5,602 nucleotides of DNA from JADJLQ01 sp040007895. Lineage in GTDB: Bacteria; Bacteroidota; Bacteroidia; Chitinophagales; Saprospiraceae. The notes beneath the pieces are model-generated. The model was not told the origin of the DNA. It did no database searches and saw only the letters and a list, made by a program, of their open reading frames with translations. Both the position numbers and the translations under genes were made by a program. This document shows, one piece after another, positions 1 to 4,946 of the stretch; position 1 is the stretch's first letter; each line of letters begins with the position of its first letter. The DNA is taken from NCBI GenBank assembly GCA_040007895.1, contig JBDTUE010000277.1, positions 1 through 5,602 on the forward strand, in the 5' to 3' direction.

Positions 1-70
1 ATTTGCGATTTCGGATTTCGGTAAAAATGGTCAATCGTCAATCGTCAATCGTCAATCGTCAATCGTAAAT
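1..70. repeat. Heptanucleotide repeat block, ten 7-base units in register
   Basis: The first 70 bases divide exactly into ten 7-base units. These are ATTTGCG, ATTTCGG twice, TAAAAAT, GGTCAAT, CGTCAAT four times, and CGTAAAT. The right part can also be read as five perfect tandem TCAATCG copies at 31-65. The left units begin with ATT and the right units end with AAT, so the two halves face each other in opposite orientation around TAAAAAT. The block lies 7 bases beyond the stop of the leftward PspC-like gene, and it may continue to the left of the window. No open frame of note crosses it. It resembles the short tandem heptanucleotide repeats known between cyanobacterial genes. Its role is unknown. 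Confidence 0.9.
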
Positions 71-76
71 TTTCAA

Positions 77-289
77 CTATTCCTCATTCCAGATCATATT
101 ATTCTGCCTTATATACTTCCAGATATTGAGCCAGAAAGCCATAATGAAGTAGATGATAATAGGAGATCCCAGCGTAAAAAAGGAAAGATAGATAAAGTAT
201 AATCTGATTTTGGTACGTGCAATGCCCAATTGATTGCCGATATAAGTACATACTCCAAATACAGATCGTTCAATAAAAGATTTAAACAT
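77..289 (-). CDS. PspC-domain small membrane protein
   Basis: This 70-residue protein matches the PspC domain. It has the N-terminal block FGVCTYIGNQLGI (residues 11-23), then the R/K-I-RLYFIYLSF stretch, and a hydrophobic segment at about residues 28-56 containing GSPIIIYFIMAF, which should form one or two membrane passes. In proteobacteria PspC is an inner-membrane sensor that works with PspB and PspA in the phage-shock envelope-stress response. Bacteroidota often carry such stand-alone mini-PspC proteins with no other psp genes, and their role there is not established. No pspA or pspB lies in this window. The ATG at 289 gives the usual compact domain start. The gene is divergent from the DUF3467 gene. 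The short, positively charged C-terminal tail (about residues 57-70) is probably soluble. Family assignment is firm; function is not. Confidence 0.82.
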   Translation of the reverse strand: MFKSFIERSVFGVCTYIGNQLGIARTKIRLYFIYLSFFTLGSPIIIYFIMAFWLNIWKYIRQNNMIWNEE

Positions 290-307
290 TAGGTAAATGT
301 ATCTATG

Positions 308-315
308 TAAATTTG
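308..315 (+). promoter_or_regulatory. Candidate Bacteroidota -7 promoter element for the DUF3467 gene
   Basis: TAAATTTG followed by T matches the Bacteroidota -7 consensus TAnnTTTG plus pyrimidine exactly. Transcription starting about 5-7 bases downstream would give a leader of roughly 15 bases before the ATG at 336. The upstream -33 element is weak: the best nearby match is TTTA at 281-284. The call rests on one motif plus its position. The element lies inside the longer reading frame that opens at 297, so it also supports the start at 336. Confidence 0.45.
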
Positions 316-335
316 TGCTTCAAGATAATAATGAT

Positions 336-656
336 ATGGCAAAAGAACAAGAAATAAAGCAAGAAATCAATATCGAACTCAGTGAAGAGATCGCAGAAGG
401 CATCTATTCGAATCTCGCGATCATCTCCCATTCTAATAGTGAATTTGTGGTAGATTTTATCCGGCTCATGCCAAATCTGCCTAAAGCAAAAGTTAAATCC
501 CGAATTGTCCTTACTCCACAACATGCCAAAAGATTAATGGTAGCCCTTGGAGATAATATTAAAAAATATGAAGCCCAGTTTGGAATCGTACAAGACGAAA
601 ATGATTTCCAGGGTTTCCCTCCCATGCACTTCAACACACCGACTGCTAAAGCTTGA
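336..656 (+). CDS. DUF3467 domain-containing protein
   Basis: This 106-residue soluble protein belongs to the DUF3467 family, small proteins widespread in Bacteroidota with no known biochemical role. The recognisable core runs from about residue 11 to 83. It comprises INIELSEEIAEGIYSNLAII, then HSNSEFVVDFIRLMPNLPKAKVKSRIVLTP (32-61, including the conserved FI-R-MP and KSRI-LTP elements), and QHAKRLMVALGDNIKKYE (62-79). The tail after residue 85 is rich in Pro, Phe and Asn and looks flexible. The frame is open from an ATG at 297, which would add 13 residues (beginning MYLCKF). I chose 336 because the MAKEQEIK start is acidic and lysine-rich as is usual for the family, and because a good -7 promoter element lies within the longer version. 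There is no signal peptide or membrane segment. The decarboxylase gene begins 52 bases after its stop; whether they share a transcript is not clear. Confidence 0.85.
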   Translation: MAKEQEIKQEINIELSEEIAEGIYSNLAIISHSNSEFVVDFIRLMPNLPKAKVKSRIVLTPQHAKRLMVALGDNIKKYEAQFGIVQDENDFQGFPPMHFNTPTAKA

Positions 657-708
657 TTTTAACAAGATTCAGGTCTCAAGCTGAAATTGATCCTCTTATT
701 TTTATTGA

Positions 709-2238
709 ATGAACGATGACGAGAAAATGGCAACGCCATTAAATGATTTTTTATCAGCTCCGGTTCCGAATTGGGAGCAAGTAATTGAACAGAGTCATTC
801 ATTAGACCCAGAAGATTGGACGGGTATTAAAGATCTTGGTCATAAGATGATTGAAGATATGGTCTCATACCTTGAACATATTGATACAGAGCCTGTCTGG
901 CGAAAACCTCCTGATGAACTCAAAGACTATCTTAGAAATACCTGGGAGACGGAAGGAAAAGATGTAGAACAGCTTTATGAAGATTATAAAAAATACATTC
1001 TGCCCTATCCAAAAGGAAACATCCATCCAAGATTTTGGTCCTGGGTACAAGGTACAGGAAGCATTACGGCAGCTTTGGCAGACTTCCTTGCGTCCGTTTT
1101 AAATTCCAATTTAGCTATAGGGGATCATGCTGCCATGTACGTCGAAAAACAGGTAATCGGGTGGTGTGCCGATATGTTTGATATGGATAAGGATGAAACC
1201 AGTGGGATATTACTTTCAGGTGGATCGATGGCTAATATCACCGGGCTCCTGGTGGCTCGTAATGCCCATGATCCTAAGATCAGAATGGAGGGAATTCAAG
1301 GTCGGAGTAAAAAGCTGGTCTTTTATGCTTCGTCGGAGACTCATAGTTGTCAACAAAAAGCAGCTGAAGTCATGGGATTAGGTTCGGCGGGTTTGCATAA
1401 AATACCTATAAATGAATTGTATCAGATGGATTGTACGGCACTGGAAGCCAGGATTCAAAAGGATCTGGCTTCAGGACAGGAACCATTTGCAATCGTTGCC
1501 AATGTAGGAACAGTTAATACCGGGGCTTCAGATGATTTAATCGAAATAGAAAAGATATGCAGGAAATACAATCTTTGGTTTCATGTAGACGGTGCATTTG
1601 GTGCTTTGGCTTATTTATTACCAGAGTATAAAAAAATACTCGAGCCAATGAGCAGGGCTGATAGTATCGCCTTTGATCTTCATAAATGGATGTACTTACC
1701 CTATGAAGTAGGATGTTTATTAGTTAAAGACAAAACCAAACACCGAAATGCTTTTGCAAGTCAACCATCATATCTACTTAGTCATGAAAGAGGTCTGTCT
1801 TCCGGTCCCGACCCGATTGGTAATTATGGCATGGAATTATCAAGAGGATTTAAAGCTTTAAAAGTTTGGTTTTGTTTCCAGGAACATGGACGAAAAAAAT
1901 ATGAAGATCTTATTCGGCAGAATATATCCCAATGTCAGTATCTAGCTGATCGAATTCTAAAGCAACAGGAACTTGAATTGATGGCACCAGTGCCAATGAA
2001 TATAGTCTGTTTCAGATATCGAAAGGAAGGCTTACGTACAGAAGAGCTCAATCAATTGAACAAAGAGATTCTTATGCAAGTTCATGAGCTGGCGATAGCA
2101 ACACCATCTTCTACAGTTTTACAAGGAAATTATGTGATCCGGGTAGCCCATGTCAATCATAGAACAAAAATTAAAGACTTCGATGCACTCATTGATGCTG
2201 TCTTGGAGATCGGCAGAAGACTGTCCAATACTAATTAA
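709..2238 (+). CDS. PLP-dependent group II amino-acid decarboxylase (aromatic-amino-acid decarboxylase-like)
   Basis: This 509-residue, fold-type I pyridoxal-phosphate enzyme belongs to the group II decarboxylase family (aromatic amino acid, histidine, glutamate and cysteine-sulfinate decarboxylases). These release CO2 from an amino acid to give an amine. The N-terminal helical segment (about 31-110) ends in NIHPRFWSWVQGTG, which matches the family's HPRF motif. PLP-site elements follow in order: GGSMAN (171-176), the SSETHS block with His212 expected to stack on the cofactor, HVDGAFG with Asp294 expected to pair with the pyridine nitrogen, and AFDLHKWM with Lys326 as the Schiff-base lysine. 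The mobile-loop region (about 350-375) and SRGFKALKVW (378-387) lead into the C-terminal small domain. All key residues are present and the length is normal. The substrate cannot be read from the sequence, because the HVDGAFG and FDLHKW variants differ from the HVDAAYAG and NPHKW forms of characterised aromatic decarboxylases. Met7 (727) is an alternative start; no Shine-Dalgarno sequence decides between them. The protein is cytoplasmic, with no obvious functional partner nearby. Confidence 0.88.
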   Translation: MNDDEKMATPLNDFLSAPVPNWEQVIEQSHSLDPEDWTGIKDLGHKMIEDMVSYLEHIDTEPVWRKPPDELKDYLRNTWETEGKDVEQLYEDYKKYILPYPKGNIHPRFWSWVQGTGSITAALADFLASVLNSNLAIGDHAAMYVEKQVIGWCADMFDMDKDETSGILLSGGSMANITGLLVARNAHDPKIRMEGIQGRSKKLVFYASSETHSCQQKAAEVMGLGSAGLHKIPINELYQMDCTALEARIQKDLASGQEPFAIVANVGTVNTGASDDLIEIEKICRKYNLWFHVDGAFGALAYLLPEYKKILEPMSRADSIAFDLHKWMYLPYEVGCLLVKDKTKHRNAFASQPSYLLSHERGLSSGPDPIGNYGMELSRGFKALKVWFCFQEHGRKKYEDLIRQNISQCQYLADRILKQQELELMAPVPMNIVCFRYRKEGLRTEELNQLNKEILMQVHELAIATPSSTVLQGNYVIRVAHVNHRTKIKDFDALIDAVLEIGRRLSNTN

Positions 2239-2242
2239 GAAC

Positions 2243-2257
2243 TTGATTTAGAATCAA
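2243..2257. terminator. Possible weak hairpin between convergent genes
   Basis: TTGATT, TAG, AATCAA forms a perfect 6-base inverted repeat with a 3-base loop. It lies in the 15-base gap where the decarboxylase and leuB genes converge and overlaps the leuB stop codon. The stem is almost all A-T, and neither strand is followed by a clear T-run, so it is at best a weak bidirectional terminator. Confidence 0.25.
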
Positions 2258-3366
2258 TTCATTTGATCGTAAAATCTTTTCTTAATCAAACCCCAGTTTG
2301 TTTTGGGTTCAGCTATTAAGTTAGAAACAAGGTCACCCAAATGTGAACATGAAATAATTTGTCTTGGTGCCATGTCCATAGTTCCTATTCCTTCCTGGAT
2401 CACAAACTCTACGCTGCTGTTGATCAGGTCCGATTCTTCTAATAATTCAAAATGATCCATCATCATTCCTGTAGCCAGGATAGCCGCTAATGGATTGGCG
2501 ATATCTCTTCCAGCGGCTTGAGGATATGATCCATGAATAGGTTCAAACAAAGCACGTTCGTCGCCATAAGATCCTGATGGTAACAATCCGATACTGCCGA
2601 CGATCACACTGGCTTCATCAGATAATATATCTCCAAACATGTTTTCTATGAGGATCACATCAAATTGTCTTGGATTAAGGATTAACTGCATAGCAGCATT
2701 ATCTACAAATAAACATTCAAGCTCTACATCCGGATAAGTTGTTTTTTGGATCTCCTGTACAGTAGATCGCCATAGTCTACCTGTTTCCAGGACGTTTGCT
2801 TTATCCACCAGGGTGACCTTTTTTCTTCTTTCCCTGGCTTCATCAAATGCAAGCCTGGTAACACGATCTATTTCATCCTTGTGATAAAAACATTCATCAC
2901 TGGCCCAGGATCCATCATCTGCTCTTTCTTTTTTACCAAAGTATAATCCTCCGGTCAATTCTCTGCAAATAAGAAGATTTACATTTTGTATTTGCTCTTC
3001 TTTCAAAGGGGATAATGCATATAATTTCCGGTAAGATTTGATTGGGCGTAGATTTCCAAAGAGATCCATTTCTTTACGCAACTTAAGCAGTCCTTGCTCA
3101 GGGCGTTCTGTAGCATGTGGATTCATATCATATTTAGGATCACCAATCGCTCCAAAGAGCACTGCATCAGCCAGGATACAACCATCTTTTGTTTCATCGG
3201 GAAGTGGACTCAATCCTTTATCCATAGCAGCGGCTCCGATAAGATATTCATGCAAACTGAAAGTATGATTAAACTTCTTTTCTATGCTTTTAATCACTTT
3301 GACAGCTTGAGCGATTACTTCAGGGCCGATTCCATCTCCGGGCAGGATTGCTATTTGTTTATTCAT
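2254..3366 (-). CDS. leuB: 3-isopropylmalate dehydrogenase
   Basis: The enzyme oxidatively decarboxylates 3-isopropylmalate with NAD to 2-ketoisocaproate, the third leucine-specific step, in the cytoplasm and probably as a dimer. The 370-residue length is normal. It opens with IAILPGDGIGPEV (6-18). Substrate residues line up with characterised LeuB proteins: Arg97 and Arg107 (LRKEMDLFGNLRP), Arg135 in CRELTGG, Tyr142, Lys189 in VDKANV, Asp222 in VDNAA, and Asp246 and Asp250 in NMFGDILSDE for the metal. The isocitrate/isopropylmalate dehydrogenase signature spans about 242-261. The coenzyme loop reads FEPIHGSYPQAAG (275-287), with Gln284 where Thermus and E. coli LeuB have an Asp that holds the NAD ribose. 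I recall a similar HGSWPQA in Bacteroides LeuB, so this is probably a phylum trait, not a defect. It is co-directional with leuA, 241 bases downstream of it. It could be transcribed with leuA or from a promoter in the spacer. Confidence 0.96.
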   Translation of the reverse strand: MNKQIAILPGDGIGPEVIAQAVKVIKSIEKKFNHTFSLHEYLIGAAAMDKGLSPLPDETKDGCILADAVLFGAIGDPKYDMNPHATERPEQGLLKLRKEMDLFGNLRPIKSYRKLYALSPLKEEQIQNVNLLICRELTGGLYFGKKERADDGSWASDECFYHKDEIDRVTRLAFDEARERRKKVTLVDKANVLETGRLWRSTVQEIQKTTYPDVELECLFVDNAAMQLILNPRQFDVILIENMFGDILSDEASVIVGSIGLLPSGSYGDERALFEPIHGSYPQAAGRDIANPLAAILATGMMMDHFELLEESDLINSSVEFVIQEGIGTMDMAPRQIISCSHLGDLVSNLIAEPKTNWGLIKKRFYDQMN

Positions 3367-3607
3367 TTAATTTATAAAAAATTTGAATTCAAAGATCCCG
3401 TTTAAATTATAATTTTTTGAATTCATTTGCTTGTTCTTGAAAAATGGATGTACAATTTTTTAATTGACATATTTAATGGGTTCGCGTTTCAAAGTTTCAG
3501 AAAGTTGAAGGATGCATCGAAGAGTTAATTCGGCCTTTGGTACTTTAAAATTGAGTACGGATCTTCAATACGAAGGAGGAACTAAAAAAATATTACCGGG
3601 AAGAAAA
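3367..3607. other. leuA-leuB spacer with palindromes and no recognisable gene
   Basis: This 241-base gap separates two genes of one pathway on the same strand and is long for an operon. The half near leuB is very AT-rich and carries three palindromic elements at 3382-3425. The half near leuA has a 34-codon stop-free stretch on the minus strand (3564-3460) without a start codon. After the leuA stop there is a T-run on the minus strand (3590-3584), but no stem in front of it, so I do not call a terminator. A short inverted repeat, GTACT/AGTAC (3540-3544 and 3554-3558), is too small to interpret. I see no leuC or leuD fragment here. Confidence 0.6.
3382..3425. promoter_or_regulatory. Cluster of palindromes upstream of leuB, possible operator region
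   Basis: Three elements stand 16 to 59 bases upstream of the leuB ATG. TTTGAATTCAAA (3382-3393) is a perfect 12-base palindrome. AAATTATAATTT (3404-3415) is another. A second TTTGAATTCA follows at once (3416-3425), 34 bases from the first copy. The two outer copies could bind a protein as repeated sites, or pair with each other as a 9-base stem in RNA. AT-rich DNA yields palindromes by chance, so the regulatory reading is a guess. A partial -7-like GATCTTTG on the minus strand overlaps the region (3398-3391), without a good -33 partner. Confidence 0.3.
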
Positions 3608-4780
3608 CTATACCATTACTTTATGGCGTGAAGAAATATTCTCTTCATATAGCTTAAGCAAATCATCACTGTCGACTTCTTTCTTTTGGTCTGCCAGTTT
3701 TAAAAATGCATGATAAAGAGTATCTAATTGTTCTTTGCCCAACTCGATGTCCAGGTGGCGATACCGATAGGCCAGAGCAGCACGTCCACTGCGGGCGGTC
3801 AATATAATAGATGAAACATTTACTCCAACTTCATGCGGATCTATGATTTCATAATTCTCCCGGTGTTTGATGACTCCGTCCTGATGGATACCGGAAGAAT
3901 GAGCAAATGCATTAGCCCCAACGATAGCTTTATTAGGTTGTACCGGGATACCCATACGATCCACGATCAATTGACTCATTTCAGTAAGCATGTGAGTTTT
4001 GATACGGGTATCGAAATTGAGATTCTTTTTTTGTTGGATGATCATAACTACTTCTTCGAGGGAAGTATTTCCAGCACGTTCACCGACACCATTGATGGTA
4101 CATTCTATTTGTCTAGCTCCATGTCGGATACCTTCGATTGAATTTGCTGTAGCGAGACCAAGATCATTATGACAGTGTGTAGATAATACAGCTTTGTCTA
4201 TATTGATGACATTTTCCTTGAGATATTTTATTTTAAGCCCGTATTCATCCGGGAGACAATAACCTGTAGTATCAGGAATATTAAGAACTGTAGCACCTGC
4301 TTTTACTACGGCTGAACAGACTTTTGCAAGGTATTCATTGTCGGTACGACCGGAGTCTTCTGCATAAAACTCCACATCGTGGACATATTTCTTTGCGAGT
4401 TTTACTGCAGCTACAGCACGCTCAATAATGAGTTCACGGGTACTGTTGAATTTATATTTGATATGCATATCGGAAGTACCTATTCCCGTATGAATTCTTG
4501 GATATTTAGCTGGCTTCAAAGCTTCAGCTGCGGTGATAATATCTTTTTCAACACTTCTGCTTAGACCGCAGACGATAGCATCTTTAATTAATTCGGAAAT
4601 TTTATAAACACTTTGAAAATCGCCAGGACTTGAAATTGGAAACCCCGCTTCAATAATGTCTACTCCCAACGATTCAAGAGCAGCTGCAAGTTCGAGTTTT
4701 TGATCTGTGTTTAATTTACATCCGGGTACCTGTTCGCCATCTCTAAGGGTTGTATCAAAGATCTGTATTCTGTCTGCCAT
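3608..4780 (-). CDS. leuA: 2-isopropylmalate synthase, short form without regulatory domain
   Basis: The enzyme condenses acetyl-CoA with 2-ketoisovalerate to 2-isopropylmalate, the committed step of leucine synthesis. The catalytic TIM barrel (about 1-270) begins FDTTLRDGEQVPG (8-20), with Arg13 and Asp14. The metal ligands are Asp14, then His202 and His204 in THCHND, and Asn238 in GVGERAGNTS, at the same numbering as E. coli LeuA as I remember it. IHTGIGTSDMH (96-106) and NIPDTTGY (167-174) are typical. The linker subdomain with NKAIVGANAFAHSSGIHQDG (283-302) and the RSGRAAL region is complete. The protein ends at residue 390, whereas E. coli LeuA has about 523. The C-terminal LeuA dimerisation/allosteric domain that binds leucine is missing. 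The end is a clean stop with no visible remnant after it. The MADRIQIFDTT start is canonical. leuB follows on the same strand. Homocitrate or citramalate synthase is less likely, given the close match to E. coli LeuA throughout and the linked leuB. Confidence 0.93.
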   Translation of the reverse strand: MADRIQIFDTTLRDGEQVPGCKLNTDQKLELAAALESLGVDIIEAGFPISSPGDFQSVYKISELIKDAIVCGLSRSVEKDIITAAEALKPAKYPRIHTGIGTSDMHIKYKFNSTRELIIERAVAAVKLAKKYVHDVEFYAEDSGRTDNEYLAKVCSAVVKAGATVLNIPDTTGYCLPDEYGLKIKYLKENVINIDKAVLSTHCHNDLGLATANSIEGIRHGARQIECTINGVGERAGNTSLEEVVMIIQQKKNLNFDTRIKTHMLTEMSQLIVDRMGIPVQPNKAIVGANAFAHSSGIHQDGVIKHRENYEIIDPHEVGVNVSSIILTARSGRAALAYRYRHLDIELGKEQLDTLYHAFLKLADQKKEVDSDDLLKLYEENISSRHKVMV

Positions 4781-4827
4781 GAATAAATTGTGATATTTGT
4801 AAAAGCAACTTTCTTTTTAAAACCTGA

Positions 4828-4859
4828 TAAAATTATTACAATTGTGATGCGCATCCAAA
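4828..4859 (-). promoter_or_regulatory. Candidate leuA promoter (Bacteroidota type)
   Basis: Read on the minus strand, TTTG (4859-4856) is followed by exactly 20 bases and then TAATTTTA (4835-4828). This fits the Bacteroidota housekeeping promoter, TTTG then about 20 bases then TAnnTTTG, with only the last base differing. It would start transcription near 4821 and leave an untranslated leader of roughly 40 bases before the leuA ATG at 4780. That leader shows no leucine-rich peptide and no attenuator-like stem, so attenuation is unlikely. Confidence 0.5.
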
Positions 4860-4860
4860 T
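4838..4860. promoter_or_regulatory. Palindromes in the leuA promoter spacer, candidate operator
   Basis: GATGCGCATC (4846-4855) is a perfect 10-base palindrome, unusually GC-containing for this AT-rich region. Its flanks ATTG (4841-4844) and AAAT (4857-4860) extend it to an imperfect 20-base dyad with 16 matching positions. An 8-base palindrome, ACAATTGT (4838-4845), abuts it. The dyad fills the spacer between the proposed -33 and -7 elements of the leuA promoter, where a bound protein would block RNA polymerase. The regulator is not identifiable from this window. Confidence 0.4.
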
Positions 4861-4946
4861 TGGTCTTTTGGTGTGCTACGAAACAAACGAGTAAGGCCAA
4901 TGAGTTAAGTTATTGATTATCAGATAGTAATATCATTTTTTCTACA

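Noticed and set aside
297..335. A 13-codon N-terminal extension of the DUF3467 gene beginning MYLCKF.
   Set aside because: A good promoter element lies inside it and the sequence is unlike family N-termini, so the start at 336 is preferred.
652..685. Two small inverted repeats (CTTG/CAAG at 652-666, TTCAG/CTGAA at 668-685) after the DUF3467 stop, considered as a terminator.
   Set aside because: The stems are only 4 and 5 base pairs and are not followed directly by a T-run, which is too weak to call.
697..704. TATTTTTA, a near match to the -7 promoter element just before the decarboxylase start.
   Set aside because: It would start transcription at or beyond the chosen ATG (709), and there is no convincing -33 partner. 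It fits only if Met7 (727) is the true start, so it is left undecided and not annotated.
3573..3580. AAGGAGGA, a perfect-looking Shine-Dalgarno sequence on the plus strand.
   Set aside because: No ATG, GTG or TTG opens a real frame at a suitable distance downstream, and the genes here do not use such sites.
3512..3631. A 39-codon plus-strand frame starting MHRRVNSAFG, overlapping the leuA 3' end on the opposite strand.
   Set aside because: It has no recognisable motif, promoter or ribosome-binding site, and its last part is simply antisense to leuA. Its length is expected by chance.
4781..4827. The leuA leader, considered as a leucine attenuator or T-box-like element.
   Set aside because: It is only about 40 bases, has no leucine-codon-rich peptide and no stable alternative stems.
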